Positions 46,190-56,668 of a stretch of DNA of 64,000 bases are shown piece after piece. This DNA comes from Microbacterium sp. lyk4-40-TSB-66 (lineage in GTDB: Bacteria; Actinomycetota; Actinomycetes; Actinomycetales; Microbacteriaceae). The DNA lies in NCBI RefSeq assembly GCF_030209475.1, contig NZ_JARVRW010000002.1, forward strand, positions 62,001-126,000, in the 5' to 3' direction. The notes under the pieces were generated by a model. That model was not told the origin of the DNA, did not search any database, and worked only from the letters and a program-made list of their open reading frames with translations. A program made the translations under genes and the position numbers. The number at the start of each line of letters is the position of its first letter. Within the stretch, counting starts at the first letter, position 1.

Positions 46190-47365
46190 CTACGGCGCCC
46201 GGAGCCGACCGCGGCCCTCAAGCAGCGACGTCTGCCGGAACGTGCGACCGGTCAGGAGGAAGCGCAGACCGGGAGTGCGGTTGACGACCTCGTAGATCAG
46301 CGCCGACAGGATCAGCGCCGTCGCGACCGTCACCGTCCACCCGAGGATGCCGAACACACCGATCGAGAACAGCACGACGGCCAGAGCCAGGATGATCGGC
46401 TGGTGCACGATGTAGACGACGAGCGAGGCGTCCACGAGCCACCGGATGACGTGTCGTCGCCGTTCGAGCAGCCCTCTGGCGGTGCTGAGGGCGACACCCG
46501 CCGCGGTCAGCCCGACGATCGTCCACGCCACGGAGCGGACGACGGTCCCGGCCCCCGCGCCGGAGACCGTGACGGCGACGACCGAAGCGGCGACCGCCGC
46601 GATGGCGAACGTCGCTGCCGCTGCCCGAGAGGTGACGAGGGAGAGGAGGTCCCGACGCGACCCGAGCAGCGCGCCGACGGCGAACGCCGGGGCGTAGACG
46701 ACGAGGTTCCTCGAGATGACGCCGTTCAGCATCTCGTCGAGCGACAGCAGCCGCCAGGCGCCGCGGCCGAGCAGGACGAGCACCGATGCCAGCAGAAGGA
46801 CGACGGCAGTCGTGGCGGCGGGACGACGGTGCGCGCATCGTGCGACCACGTCGCTCAGCCTGGCGAGCGACGAGCGCAGCGGACTCGCCGCGATCACCGC
46901 CGTCACCGCGCACAGGATGAGGAGTTCGAGCAGGAACCAGAGGTGCAGCAGCCACCATTGGCTCGGGACGGCGGCCAGTCTCGACACGAACGCCCAGGTC
47001 TCGGGCCAGTTGCCGAAGCGGTGGTGGCCGATGAGCGCCCACTGCACGGGGACGGTCAGGACCACTCCGAAGACGAGCGGGACACCGAGCCGCGTCAGAC
47101 GGCCGCGAAACCACGGGCCAGGCCCCCGGCGCTGCAGCAGAAGCGCGGCGAAGAAGCCGGCGACGAGGAAGAACGCGGGCATACGCCACGCATGGAGGAA
47201 GTCCGCGACCGCGACGAGCGCCGGCGAGTCGATCGGTGAGGAGACCAGCCACCCTCCCCCGGAGAACGCGAGCGCCGCGTGGAAGGGGATGCCGAGCAGC
47301 ATGAGCGCAGCGCGCAGGCCGTCGAGGTAGTCGATGCGACCGATCGACGCCGCATCTCCGGTCAT
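46190..47365 (-). CDS. OafA-type membrane acyltransferase (AcylT-3)
   Basis: 391 residues from the ATG at 47365; a longer frame starting at 47545 reads through the tRNA gene and is artefactual. Acyltransferase-3 family: RIDYLDGLRAALMLLGIPFHA at the start with the family Arg and His, about 10 transmembrane helices (FFLVAGFFAALLL, LLHLWFLLELLILCAV, and more). Members O-acetylate polysaccharides or lipids across the membrane. It closes the polysaccharide locus, 194 bp from the second Tat-exported gene, and probably adds acyl groups outside the cell. The acyl donor and site are unknown. Confidence 0.87.
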   Translation of the reverse strand: MTGDAASIGRIDYLDGLRAALMLLGIPFHAALAFSGGGWLVSSPIDSPALVAVADFLHAWRMPAFFLVAGFFAALLLQRRGPGPWFRGRLTRLGVPLVFGVVLTVPVQWALIGHHRFGNWPETWAFVSRLAAVPSQWWLLHLWFLLELLILCAVTAVIAASPLRSSLARLSDVVARCAHRRPAATTAVVLLLASVLVLLGRGAWRLLSLDEMLNGVISRNLVVYAPAFAVGALLGSRRDLLSLVTSRAAAATFAIAAVAASVVAVTVSGAGAGTVVRSVAWTIVGLTAAGVALSTARGLLERRRHVIRWLVDASLVVYIVHQPIILALAVVLFSIGVFGILGWTVTVATALILSALIYEVVNRTPGLRFLLTGRTFRQTSLLEGRGRLRAP

Positions 47366-47478
47366 AGGAAAGAGCGTATCGGTGCGTTCATCCGGCCCTG
47401 GGCGTTCATTCCCACGCGACGACGCGTACGAGGGCATCGGGATCTCCGCCCGGGTCATCGGGGAAGAGGAGAGTGACG

Positions 47479-47551
47479 TGCCGGCTACAGGACTTGAACC
47501 TGCAACCCCCGTATTACAAGTACGGTGCGCTACCAATTGCGCCAAGCCGGC
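47479..47551 (-). tRNA. tRNA-Thr (anticodon UGU)
   Basis: Minus strand, 73 nt with discriminator base A and no encoded CCA. Acceptor stem GCCGGCT/AGCCGGC, D-arm, anticodon stem CCGTA/TACGG with loop CTTGTAA (anticodon TGT, reading ACA), T-arm with GGTTCAAGTCC. All four stems pair well. It lies at the border of the polysaccharide locus with its 3-prime end facing it. Confidence 0.96.
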
Positions 47552-47599
47552 GTGAGGCGCCGAGGCGTCTCGGAGGACGAGTCTAGGCCGTGGGCCGGA

Positions 47600-47977
47600 T
47601 CACTCGTGGTGCTGGCCGCTACGGCGGTCCCAGTCGAGCGACTTGAACTGCAGGAACGAGCAGAGGTTGCCGGCGATGACGAGTTCGGCCGCGAGGCTCG
47701 CCATCTCGTGCGGTGTGAGCGTGAGGTCGTCGGGGCGGGCGCTGAGCGTCGCCTCCCACAGAGGCTCGTCGTAGCCCCGGGGCTGCATGTAGATGGACGC
47801 CTTCGCGTTCGACAGGCTGACCACGACGAGGCCGGTGTCCTGGCCGTCGGCGTCCTCCTGATCGACGACCTTGATCTTGCCCGCGACGATGTGCCCCTGG
47901 TCGCGGAATTCCTGCACCCACATCTTCAACTGATCACGGGACCGCCGCGGCGGCGAGTCCTCGATCTCCTCGTTCAT
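47600..47977 (-). CDS. Conserved-looking hypothetical protein, 125 residues
   Basis: Starts at the ATG at 47977. GATTCT lies six bases upstream and no ribosome-binding site is seen, so a leaderless mRNA is likely; an in-frame GTG at 48007 is the alternative. The product is soluble, acidic at the N-terminus (MNEEIEDSPPRRSRDQLKMW) with alternating strands (GHIVAGKIKVVDQEDAD, GLVVVSLSNAKASIYMQP) and a C-terminal helix (TPHEMASLAAELVIAGN). No family recognised; no signal peptide or catalytic motif. It lies between tRNA-Thr and the DsbA-like gene. Confidence 0.72.
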   Translation of the reverse strand: MNEEIEDSPPRRSRDQLKMWVQEFRDQGHIVAGKIKVVDQEDADGQDTGLVVVSLSNAKASIYMQPRGYDEPLWEATLSARPDDLTLTPHEMASLAAELVIAGNLCSFLQFKSLDWDRRSGQHHE

Positions 47978-48019
47978 GACAACAGAATCGCACACCGTCG
48001 CCTCCACCGAGAGATTCGT

Positions 48020-48967
48020 TCAGCCCGCGGGCGTGGTCGAGGGCACCGGGGTGGCTGTGGAGTAATAGGCGTTGCTGTCGACGGTCAGCACGAACTGCGC
48101 GAACTCCTTCGCGTCATCCATGTTGCCGACGTACGGCGTGCCGTTCACCAGCACGGTCGCGGTGGAGGTGAGCGCCTGTCCGTCCGTGCCGGGCAGCCCT
48201 TTGATCGCGCGATCGGTGGCGGCCTTGGCCCAGGCGGTGTACGTCTCGTCTTCGATGCACGACCGCACGGTCGCGACGTCGCTCACGCCGGCTCCCTGAG
48301 CCATGTCGGCAAGCTGCTGGTCGCTGTACCCGTCGGTGTCGACGGCGGGCTGGGTGGTGAGCAGCTCGTGGTTGAAGGCGAAGAAGCGGTCCGACGCGTG
48401 GGTGGCCACGCACGCGGCGGCTCCGGCGGCGCGCAGGCTGTACTTCGTGCCGTTCGACTTGGAGGTGAGCATCGCCACGGGGTAGTAGGTGAGGGTGGCG
48501 GCGTCGTCGCCCACCCACTTCGACAGCTGCGTCGCGTTCGCCGACTGGAACTCCTTCGCCTCGGTGGAGAGGTAGTCGACGTAGACGCGGATGTCGACGG
48601 GCGCGGCCGTCGACGTGGGCTCGGGGGTGGGCTCCACGGTCGGCGCGGCCTCGGCCGCCATCGTCGCGGCGGTGCCGTCGACGGTCTGGTCGGCCAGCGG
48701 GTTGGCCACCTGCGGAGCGTTGGTGATGAGGAATCCGTCGTCGCTGGCGGCATCCGGGAGCGCCTGCGAGCGGTCCTCGCGCGAGTTCAGCGCGGCCGAG
48801 ACGCCCACGGCGCCGATGCCGATCACCGCGACGGCGCCGACGGCGATGGCGGAGCGGCGCGCGATGCGCCAGCGCGTCTGCTTCGCCTTGACCTGCTGCG
48901 CCTTCTCGCGCACCGCCTCGCGACGGTCGCGTTCGGCGGGCGCATTCGCTGAGGGGTCGTGGGACAT
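48020..48967 (-). CDS. DsbA-fold membrane-anchored protein lacking CxxC
   Basis: 315 residues from the ATG at 48967 (MSHDPSANAPAERDRREAVR). A basic, helical cytoplasmic head (QQVKAKQTRWRIARR), one TM helix about 43-64 (AIAVGAVAVIGIGAVGVSAA), a Pro/Thr-rich spacer to about 155, then a thioredoxin_4/DsbA-like domain (about 155-300). In that domain the usual DYxCPxC is replaced by DYLSTEAKEF, so the redox pair is gone; only two other Cys (AAACVATHASD, TVRSCIEDE) remain. The cis-Pro loop is intact in form (TVLVNGTPYVGN). Probably a non-catalytic scaffold; sequence error is a weaker explanation. Confidence 0.82.
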   Translation of the reverse strand: MSHDPSANAPAERDRREAVREKAQQVKAKQTRWRIARRSAIAVGAVAVIGIGAVGVSAALNSREDRSQALPDAASDDGFLITNAPQVANPLADQTVDGTAATMAAEAAPTVEPTPEPTSTAAPVDIRVYVDYLSTEAKEFQSANATQLSKWVGDDAATLTYYPVAMLTSKSNGTKYSLRAAGAAACVATHASDRFFAFNHELLTTQPAVDTDGYSDQQLADMAQGAGVSDVATVRSCIEDETYTAWAKAATDRAIKGLPGTDGQALTSTATVLVNGTPYVGNMDDAKEFAQFVLTVDSNAYYSTATPVPSTTPAG

Positions 48968-49179
48968 GAAACCTTCCGGACGCGGGTGATCGCCGCATGA
49001 AACGAGGGGGTTCGCACGGGTGGGCGAACGAGCACCGATGGTAGCCACGCTGGCTGAGAAATGACCAGACACGTGCCATACTGACCCTGCGTGCACCGTC
49101 GCACGCACGGGGTCGCCCCCGTTCATTCCATTCACTACGGATCGTCCGGCACGTACCTGCCGGTGAAGGAGAAGAAGAA

Positions 49180-50283
<1,104 letters not shown>

Positions 50284-50296
50284 CCCACGCACCGAC

Positions 50297-50342
50297 GCGG
50301 CGCGTCCCCGGTCCCGATTCGCTCGGGCCGGGGGCGCGCCGC
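50297..50342 (+). terminator. Terminator after the ATPase gene
   Basis: 15-bp GC-rich stem (50297-50311 with 50328-50342, one G-U) with a further inner pairing, followed by ACTGTTTC. It lies directly before the DUF4032 gene's ribosome-binding site. Confidence 0.7.
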
Positions 50343-50363
50343 ACTGTTTCCCGGAGGTCCCCC

Positions 50364-51686
50364 GTGTCCGAATCCCTCAGCATCACGGCCAGCGCCGTAG
50401 ATCCAGGACTCCTTCAGCTGCCCTGGTCGACCGGACTCGGCGAGTGGCCGAGCAGCCACATCGTCGCGCTGCCCAAGGGCATCTCGCGTCACCTCGTGCG
50501 TTTCGCCACCCTCTCCGGCCGCGTCGTGGCCATCAAGGAGACGACCGAGGAGATGGCGCGTCGCGAGTACGACATGCTCGGCAACCTCGACCGCCTCGCC
50601 GCCCCCTGCGTCGATCGGATCGCCGTGATCGCCGGGCGCACCGATGCCTCGGGCCGCCCGTTGCCCGCCGCACTCGTCACCGCACATCTGCGCTTCTCCC
50701 TCCCCTACCGCGCCTTGTTCACGCAGGTGCTCCGTCCCCACACCGCCACGCGCCTCGTCGACGCCCTCGCGGTGCTGCTCGTGCGCCTGCACAACGTGGG
50801 CTTCTACTGGGGCGACGTGTCGCTGTCGAACACCCTGTTCCGCCGCGACGCGGGAGAGTTCGCCGCTTACCTGGTCGACGCCGAGACCGGCGAGCTGCAC
50901 GGCAACCGCCTGAGCCCCGGCCAACGCGCCCACGACCTCGACATCGCGCGGACGAACATCGCGGGCGAGATCATGGACCTCGAGGCGGGCGGACGACTCG
51001 AGGGCGGCGTGGATGCCATCGCCATCGCCGACGGTCTCGTGTCGTCGTACCACTCGCTGTGGGGTGCGCTCACCGACAAGGAGTCGTTCGCGGTCGACGA
51101 GTCCTGGCGCATCACCGAGCGTGTCCACCGCCTCAACGCCCTCGGCTTCGACATCGGCGAGATGTCGATCCGCACGGCGATCGACGGGACGCAGGTGTCG
51201 ATCCAGCCGAAGGTCGTGGATGCCGGGCACCACCAGCGACGCCTGCTGCGCCTCACGGGGCTCGACGTCGAAGAGAATCAGGCCCGCCGCCTGCTCAACG
51301 ACCTCGATGAGTTCCGGGCGCGCGTCTCGCGTCTGGGCGCCGACGAGGAGATGGTCGCGCACGAGTGGCTCACCCGCGTGTTCGAGCCCATCGTCATGGC
51401 CATCCCGTGGGACCTGCGGGCCAAGCTCGAGCCGGCCGAGGTGTTCCATCAGGTGCTCGAGCACCGGTGGTACATGTCGCAGGCGCGAGGGCGCTCCGTG
51501 CCGCTCGCCGAGGTCGTGAGCTCCTACATCGACGACGTGCTGCGCCACCGCCGTGACGAGGCGACCGTGATGGGTCCGCCGACCGACACCATGTCGCTGC
51601 CCACCGTGTCCGACGCCGACGCCCCCGCCACGGGTGAGGTGCCGACGACCGACACCGACCTCGTGGATTGGCGCGACCTGGTCTGA
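50364..51686 (+). CDS. DUF4032 protein with kinase-like core
   Basis: 440 residues from a GTG at 50364 with GGAGG upstream. DUF4032 fold: RVVAIKETTEEMARREYDML (a Lys like the kinase ATP lysine and a Glu helix), NVGFYWGDVSLSNTLFRR (a GDxxxxN catalytic-loop pattern), AYLVDAETGEL (a DFG-like Asp). The DUF4032 part lies after about residue 210. Similar to bacterial lipopolysaccharide-kinase-like proteins. Substrate unknown. It follows the sugar-transport ATPase gene by 80 bp, across a terminator, so coregulation is not certain. Confidence 0.85.
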   Translation: MSESLSITASAVDPGLLQLPWSTGLGEWPSSHIVALPKGISRHLVRFATLSGRVVAIKETTEEMARREYDMLGNLDRLAAPCVDRIAVIAGRTDASGRPLPAALVTAHLRFSLPYRALFTQVLRPHTATRLVDALAVLLVRLHNVGFYWGDVSLSNTLFRRDAGEFAAYLVDAETGELHGNRLSPGQRAHDLDIARTNIAGEIMDLEAGGRLEGGVDAIAIADGLVSSYHSLWGALTDKESFAVDESWRITERVHRLNALGFDIGEMSIRTAIDGTQVSIQPKVVDAGHHQRRLLRLTGLDVEENQARRLLNDLDEFRARVSRLGADEEMVAHEWLTRVFEPIVMAIPWDLRAKLEPAEVFHQVLEHRWYMSQARGRSVPLAEVVSSYIDDVLRHRRDEATVMGPPTDTMSLPTVSDADAPATGEVPTTDTDLVDWRDLV

Positions 51687-51687
51687 A

Positions 51688-51740
51688 CGGCGGAGGCTGT
51701 GGCATCCGGAATCAGATCCGGGATGCCACGGCCTCCGCCG
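51688..51740. terminator. Bidirectional terminator of the DUF4032 gene
   Basis: 20-base arms CGGCGGAGGC... (51688-51707) and ...GCCTCCGCCG (51721-51740), with one mismatch, containing GGCATCC/GGATGCC, between convergent genes. The loop is 13 bases. Confidence 0.8.
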
Positions 51741-51750
51741 TACGCGGGCG

Positions 51751-52392
51751 TCAGTACCCGACGGTGAAGCGTCCGCGCGTGTGCTTCGGGTCCTCGATCT
51801 CGTCGACGACGGCCACGGCGAAGTCGGCGCCACCGATGAAGGAGTCGCCGTTGTCGTCGACGACGAGCACGTCGCCGCCGTCGCGGTACGACCCGGTGCG
51901 CTCCCCCGGTGCCCATGCGCCGAAGCCGCCGGCCGGGTGCACGTAGAACCAGTCGCGGCCGGTGTCGTCGGCCTGCAGGTCTTCGAGGATGCCGATGGCC
52001 TCACGGGCCTCGGGCTTGTACTCCTCGGCGAAGCCGTCGGTGTCGACCAGGCGCGGTCCTCCCTCGGACACGAGCGAACCGCCCGCCCCGCCGACGACGC
52101 CCAGGCGCACGCTGTCGGGCAGTGCGGTGACGAGCTCGGCGACGGCCGGGCGGAGCTTGCCCTCCATGTCGCCGCGGGGGGCGACGGCCGAGACCACGAC
52201 GTCGACGCCCTCGAGCTGGGCGACGAGACCGGGAACGTCGAGGACGGTGCCCTCGATGTACGTGGCTCCCTCGATGCGCTCGGCGGGGACGGATCGGGCG
52301 ATCGACACGACCGTGTGGCCGCGGCGGACGGCCTCGGTCACGATGTGGCTCCCGGCGTAGCCGGTGCCTCCGATGACGGCGATGCGGGGCAT
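51751..52392 (-). CDS. NAD(P)-binding oxidoreductase-like protein (NmrA/YwnB type)
   Basis: 213 residues. Rossmann GGTGYAGSHIV at residues 8-18, IARSVPAERI, then DVVVSAVAPRG and a core resembling the atypical SDR group of NmrA/YwnB. The active-site Tyr-x3-Lys of classic dehydrogenases is replaced by EEYKPEAREA, near but not identical. May act as an NADPH-sensing protein or quinone-type reductase. Single gene between the DUF4032 terminator and rlmB. Substrate unknown. Confidence 0.85.
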   Translation of the reverse strand: MPRIAVIGGTGYAGSHIVTEAVRRGHTVVSIARSVPAERIEGATYIEGTVLDVPGLVAQLEGVDVVVSAVAPRGDMEGKLRPAVAELVTALPDSVRLGVVGGAGGSLVSEGGPRLVDTDGFAEEYKPEAREAIGILEDLQADDTGRDWFYVHPAGGFGAWAPGERTGSYRDGGDVLVVDDNGDSFIGGADFAVAVVDEIEDPKHTRGRFTVGY

Positions 52393-52511
52393 GGCGTTCC
52401 CTTCGTCGGTCGTGCGTGGAGCAGACCTCGTCGTCCAGCGTGCCGCTTTCCCGACGGCTCGGCAACGCGACGCGGGAGGTTCTCCCCGCTTTCAGAGCTG
52501 GTTGCGGCCGG

Positions 52512-53507
52512 TCACCCGGCGGTGCGCAGCGTCGACACCTGATAAAGGGCGACGGATGCCGCGATGCCGGCGTTGAGCGACTCGGTGGCGGCCGTGATGG
52601 GGATCGAGACGACCTGATCGCACGTCTCGGTGACCAGGCGCGACAGGCCCTTGCCCTCGGAACCCACGACGATGACCACCGGCCGGTCGGCGAGTTCGAG
52701 CGAAGGCAGCGACACGTCGCCGTCGCCGTCGAGACCCAGGACGAACACGCCCTGCTTCTTGAACTCCTTCAGCGTCGCCGTGAGGTTCGCTGCGAGCGCC
52801 ACGGGGATCCGGGCGGCGGCGCCGGCACTGGTCTTCCAGGCGGCGGAGTTGACGCTCGCCGAGCGGCGCTGCGGAATGATGAGACCCTGGCCGCCGAAGG
52901 CGCCCGTCGAGCGGATGATCGCGCCGAGGTTGCGGGGATCGGTCACGCCGTCGAGAGCCACCAGCAGCGGCACCTCGCCGCGGTCGATGATCTGCTCGAG
53001 CAGGTCCTGCGGGTGCGCGTACGAGTACGGGGGCACCTTCAACGCGACGCCCTGGTGCACGCCGTCGAATCCGGCCATGCGGTCGAGTTCGGGGCGGGTG
53101 ACCTCGAGCACCGGGATGCCGCGGTTCGTCGCCATCGACAGCATCTCTTTGACGCGGTCGTCCATCTCGACGCGCTGGGCGATGTACATCGCCGTGGCGG
53201 GGATCTTCGCGCGCAGCGCCTCGAGCACCGAGTTGCGGCCGGTGACCGTCTCGGTGTCGTCGGCCGCCTTCGGGCTCTTGCGGTTCGGGTTCCCGACCGC
53301 GCGCACACCGGGCCGCCCCTTGCCGCCGGCGGCGGCGTAGCGCTCTTCGGCGGCCTTGCGCTTGCCGGCGGGGTGCCAGGCGCGGTCTTCGGCCTTCGGG
53401 GTGGGGCCACGACCCTCGAGCGCCTTGCGGGGGTGCCCGCCGGTGCCCTTCAGGGGGCCCTTCTTCTTGCCGGGGTTGCGTGCTCCGGGACGTCCAGGCT
53501 TAGGCAT
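52512..53507 (-). CDS. rlmB: 23S rRNA 2-prime-O-methyltransferase RlmB (SpoU family)
   Basis: 331 residues from the ATG at 53507 with GGAG five bases upstream. A disordered basic N-terminus (about 1-95; [18 protein letters not shown]), then the substrate-binding domain ([14 protein letters not shown]) and the SPOUT/TrmH catalytic domain: [20 protein letters not shown] (motif 1), [12 protein letters not shown] (motif 2), [20 protein letters not shown] (motif 3, knot). Adds a methyl to G2251 (E. coli numbering) of 23S rRNA. It overlaps the end of cysS by 8 bp, the usual cysS-rlmB pair in actinobacteria. Confidence 0.94.
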   Translation of the reverse strand: MPKPGRPGARNPGKKKGPLKGTGGHPRKALEGRGPTPKAEDRAWHPAGKRKAAEERYAAAGGKGRPGVRAVGNPNRKSPKAADDTETVTGRNSVLEALRAKIPATAMYIAQRVEMDDRVKEMLSMATNRGIPVLEVTRPELDRMAGFDGVHQGVALKVPPYSYAHPQDLLEQIIDRGEVPLLVALDGVTDPRNLGAIIRSTGAFGGQGLIIPQRRSASVNSAAWKTSAGAAARIPVALAANLTATLKEFKKQGVFVLGLDGDGDVSLPSLELADRPVVIVVGSEGKGLSRLVTETCDQVVSIPITAATESLNAGIAASVALYQVSTLRTAG

Positions 53508-54894
53508 CGATACTCCAATGTGTTCCGGCCGGAGTGTCCTCCAGCGTGATTCCGGCGGCGGCGACGGCATCGCGGATGCGATCGGCGGCCGCCCAGTCCT
53601 TGTCGGCGCGAGCGCGGGTGCGCTGCGCGATCATCTCCTGCAGGAGGGCGTCGAGGGTCGCGTCGGCCGAGGCGCCCGCGACCGCGGGCTCGGAGGCGTC
53701 GAGCCCCAGGATGCCGAGCATCGCGGCGACGGAGCGATGAGCGGCGACCGCCGCGTCGATGTCTCCCGCGTCGATGGCGACGTTTCCCGCACGCACCGTG
53801 TCGTGCAGGGCCGCCAGCGCCTGAGGGACTCCGAGGTCGTCGTCCAGGGCCGCAGCGAAGGCATCGGGGACCTCGCCCGGCACGATGACGAGCGGGTCCG
53901 CGCCCGCGGCCCGCAGCACGCGCTGGCGGAAGGTGGTGATCCGCTCGAGCGCGCTGGCCGCCTCGGCGAACCCGCGGTCGGATACGTCGAGGCTGGAACG
54001 GTAATGTGCCGCGGCCAGGGCGTAGCGCACGACCACCGGGTCGTGTGCGGCGAGCACGTCGGCGGCGAGGGTGAAGTTGCCGAGCGACTTCGACATCTTC
54101 TGCCCGTCGACGGTGACGAGGCCGTTGTGGACCCAGTAGCGGGCGAAGGCGTCGCCCGCGGCGGTCGACTGTGCGATCTCGTTCTCGTGGTGCGGGAAGC
54201 GCAGGTCGAGCCCGCCGCCGTGGATGTCGAACTCCGGACCCAGGTAGCGACGCGACATCGCCGAGCACTCGATGTGCCACCCCGGACGCCCGTCTCCCCA
54301 GGGCGATGTCCAGGTGGCCGAGGAGGGCTCCCCCGGCTTGACGCCCTTCCAGAGGGCGAAGTCGCGCGGGTCGCGCTTGCCGCGCGGGTCGGCGTCGGCC
54401 GCGGGCTCCATGGCATCCAGGCTCTGACGGGTGAGCTCGCCGTAGGCGGGCCACGAGCGCACGTCGAAGTAGACGTCTCCGGCAGCGGAGTAGGCGTGGC
54501 CGCGCTCGATCAGCTCGCCGATGAGCTCCTGCATCTGGGGGAGCGATGCGGTGGCGCGCGGTTCGTAGGTGGGGGGCAGGATGCCGACGGCGGCGTAAGC
54601 CCGTGAGAACTCGAGTTCCATGCGGTACGCGAGCGCCCACCAGGGCTCGGCGTCGGTGGCGTTCGCGAGCACCTTGTCGTCGATGTCGGTGACGTTGCGC
54701 ACGAACGTCACGCGGCCGAAGCGGTGGGCGAGCCACCGGCGCAGCAGGTCGAAGGCGAGGGCTGCGCGCACGTGGCCGATGTGGGGCCCGGACTGCACGG
54801 TCGGGCCGCACACGTAGACGGTGACGTTCGAGGGGTCGAGAGGGACGAAGTCGCGCAGGTCCTGCGCCTTCGAGTCGTACAGCCGAACAGTCAC
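53500..54894 (-). CDS. cysS: Cysteinyl-tRNA synthetase
   Basis: 464 residues. Class-I synthetase with HIGH motif ([11 protein letters not shown], about 38), [11 protein letters not shown], the zinc ligands (Cys in [24 protein letters not shown]; His in [11 protein letters not shown]) and KMSKSLGNF (about 268). C-terminal DALR-type anticodon-binding helix bundle. Charges tRNA-Cys with cysteine. Eight-base overlap with rlmB downstream on the same strand. Length and motifs are normal; the MshC ligase of mycothiol synthesis is shorter and lacks this C-terminal part, so this is true CysS. Confidence 0.97.
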   Translation of the reverse strand: MTVRLYDSKAQDLRDFVPLDPSNVTVYVCGPTVQSGPHIGHVRAALAFDLLRRWLAHRFGRVTFVRNVTDIDDKVLANATDAEPWWALAYRMELEFSRAYAAVGILPPTYEPRATASLPQMQELIGELIERGHAYSAAGDVYFDVRSWPAYGELTRQSLDAMEPAADADPRGKRDPRDFALWKGVKPGEPSSATWTSPWGDGRPGWHIECSAMSRRYLGPEFDIHGGGLDLRFPHHENEIAQSTAAGDAFARYWVHNGLVTVDGQKMSKSLGNFTLAADVLAAHDPVVVRYALAAAHYRSSLDVSDRGFAEAASALERITTFRQRVLRAAGADPLVIVPGEVPDAFAAALDDDLGVPQALAALHDTVRAGNVAIDAGDIDAAVAAHRSVAAMLGILGLDASEPAVAGASADATLDALLQEMIAQRTRARADKDWAAADRIRDAVAAAGITLEDTPAGTHWSIDA

Positions 54895-54961
54895 CGCACA
54901 AGCCTACCGGCCACCCCGTGCGCGACACCTGGGGGAAACACGCAGCGGATAACGTGCGGGT

Positions 54962-55423
54962 ATGCCCCTGCTCATCCGTCCCGACGACCTCACCGGCGCC
55001 GAGACCCGCGCCCTGGTCGCCGCCCACCTGGCGGGGATGCTCGAGAACACCCCGACCGAGAGCATGCACGCCCTCGACGCCGACCGCCTGGGCGCCGACG
55101 GCGTCACGGTCTGGTCGGCGTGGGTCGACGACGAATTGGCCGGTATCGGCGCGTGCAAGGACCTCGGCCACGACCGCGCCGAGCTGAAGTCGATGCGTGT
55201 CGTCGAGCGCTTCCTCGGTCAGGGGATCGGCCGTGCGATGCTGCGGCACATCATGGAAGATGCTGCGGAGCGCGGCATCCGGAGCCTGTGGCTCGAGACC
55301 GGCAGCACCGATGACTTCGCCGCCGCGCGGGGACTGTATGCGAGCGAGGGGTTCCGCGAGTGCGAGGCGTTCGCGCCCTACGAGCCGGATCCGCTGTCGA
55401 CGTTCATGACCCGCGAACTCTAG
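54962..55423 (+). CDS. GNAT N-acetyltransferase
   Basis: 153 residues. Acetyl-CoA site: [22 protein letters not shown] (the R/Q-x-x-G-x-G loop), then the fold's beta5 [10 protein letters not shown] and [16 protein letters not shown]. The GATAAC hexamer eight bases before the ATG suggests a leaderless mRNA. Its stop overlaps the ispDF stop by 4 bp in convergent orientation. The substrate is not predictable; related to small PhnO/YjdJ-like acetyltransferases. Confidence 0.87.
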   Translation: MPLLIRPDDLTGAETRALVAAHLAGMLENTPTESMHALDADRLGADGVTVWSAWVDDELAGIGACKDLGHDRAELKSMRVVERFLGQGIGRAMLRHIMEDAAERGIRSLWLETGSTDDFAAARGLYASEGFRECEAFAPYEPDPLSTFMTREL

Positions 55424-56619
55424 AGCGGTACGACGAGAGCCGTGGCGAAGGCCGCGACCCCCTCGGTGCGGCCGGTGAAGCCGAGTCCGTCGGTGGTCGT
55501 CGCGCTGACCGACACCGCCGCTCCCCCCAGGGCCGCCGACAGCGTCCGCTCGGCCTCGACGCGACGCGCCGCGAAGCGGGGGCGGTTGGCCTGCACCTGC
55601 ACCGAGACGTTTCCGACGCGCCACCCCGCTTCTCTGAGCAGCTCCACCGTGTGCGCGAGGAACGCCTCGGCGTGGGCACCGGCGAACTCGGGGCGGTCGG
55701 TGCCGAAGTGCGTGCCGATGTCGCCGAGTCCCGCCGCCGCCAGCAGCGCGTCGACGATGGCGTGCGCCACCGCATCGCCGTCGGAGTGACCCGACAGGGC
55801 TCGCTCCCCCGGCCATTCGAGGCCCGCGAGCCACAGCGTGCCGTCGCCACCGAACCCGTGCACGTCGGTGCCGATCCCCACCCGGGGTACCGGAACGGAC
55901 GGGGAGGGGAGGGATGCCGACGGGACGGTCGTGAGCAGGGCGCGTGCGCGCTCGAGGTCGGAGGTGGTGGTGATCTTGAAGGCCACCGCGTCGCCGTCGA
56001 CGACGACGACATCGTGTCCGGCCGCGGCCACGAGGGCCGCATCGTCGGTGTGGTCGGCATCGACGCCTCGCAGCGCGGCGCGCAGGATCCCGACGCGGAA
56101 CGCCTGCGGGGTCTGTGCGGCCGCCAACTCGCTCCGGTCGACGGCGGCGACCACACGCCCGTCCGCGTCGACCCGTTTGATCGTGTCGACGACGGGTACG
56201 GCGGGGATGACCGCGAGGGCGCCGGCCCCGACGCGCGCGATCACGCGCTCGAACACCGCGGCCGGTGCGAGGGCTCGGGCCGCGTCGTGGATGAGAACCG
56301 TGTCGACGCCGTCGTGCAGGACGGCGAGCCCGGCCGCGACGGATTCCTGACGGGTGGTCCCGCCCGCGACGATGGCCACGGGGAGCGGATCACCTTCGGC
56401 GGCATCGCGCGCGATGTCGGAAGCGGTCGCCTCGAGACCGGCGGGTACGACGATCACCACCTGCACCGGCCGCGCCTGGAAGACGCCGCGAAGGGCATGG
56501 TGAAGGATCGACCGATCGTCGAGGGCCACGAACGCCTTCGGTCCGCCGCCGCGAAGACGGGTACCGGAGCCGGCGGCCACGACGACGACCGCGAAACGCG
56601 GGTGGGGGGCGTGGGTCAC
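55420..56619 (-). CDS. ispDF: Bifunctional IspD-IspF enzyme of the MEP pathway
   Basis: 399 residues. Residues 1-235 Isp[17 protein letters not shown] (CTP binding) and [16 protein letters not shown]. Residues about 243-399 Isp[12 protein letters not shown] and [16 protein letters not shown] (zinc Asp/His), [20 protein letters not shown]. Together they form 4-diphosphocytidyl-2-C-methylerythritol and 2-C-methyl-D-erythritol 2,4-cyclodiphosphate in isoprenoid synthesis. The fusion is known in some bacteria. carD lies 50 bp upstream, as often in actinobacteria, where carD-ispD-ispF are clustered. Confidence 0.95.
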   Translation of the reverse strand: MTHAPHPRFAVVVVAAGSGTRLRGGGPKAFVALDDRSILHHALRGVFQARPVQVVIVVPAGLEATASDIARDAAEGDPLPVAIVAGGTTRQESVAAGLAVLHDGVDTVLIHDAARALAPAAVFERVIARVGAGALAVIPAVPVVDTIKRVDADGRVVAAVDRSELAAAQTPQAFRVGILRAALRGVDADHTDDAALVAAAGHDVVVVDGDAVAFKITTTSDLERARALLTTVPSASLPSPSVPVPRVGIGTDVHGFGGDGTLWLAGLEWPGERALSGHSDGDAVAHAIVDALLAAAGLGDIGTHFGTDRPEFAGAHAEAFLAHTVELLREAGWRVGNVSVQVQANRPRFAARRVEAERTLSAALGGAAVSVSATTTDGLGFTGRTEGVAAFATALVVPL

Positions 56620-56668
56620 CCGTTCACGCTAGCGCGACGACACCCGGAGGAGTCGCACGCGACGGGCG

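Noticed and set aside
46190..47545. Longer start for the OafA-type acyltransferase (MAQLVAHRTCNTGVAGSSPV)
   Set aside because: This N-terminus is the well-known mistranslation of a tRNA gene; it reads through tRNA-Thr.
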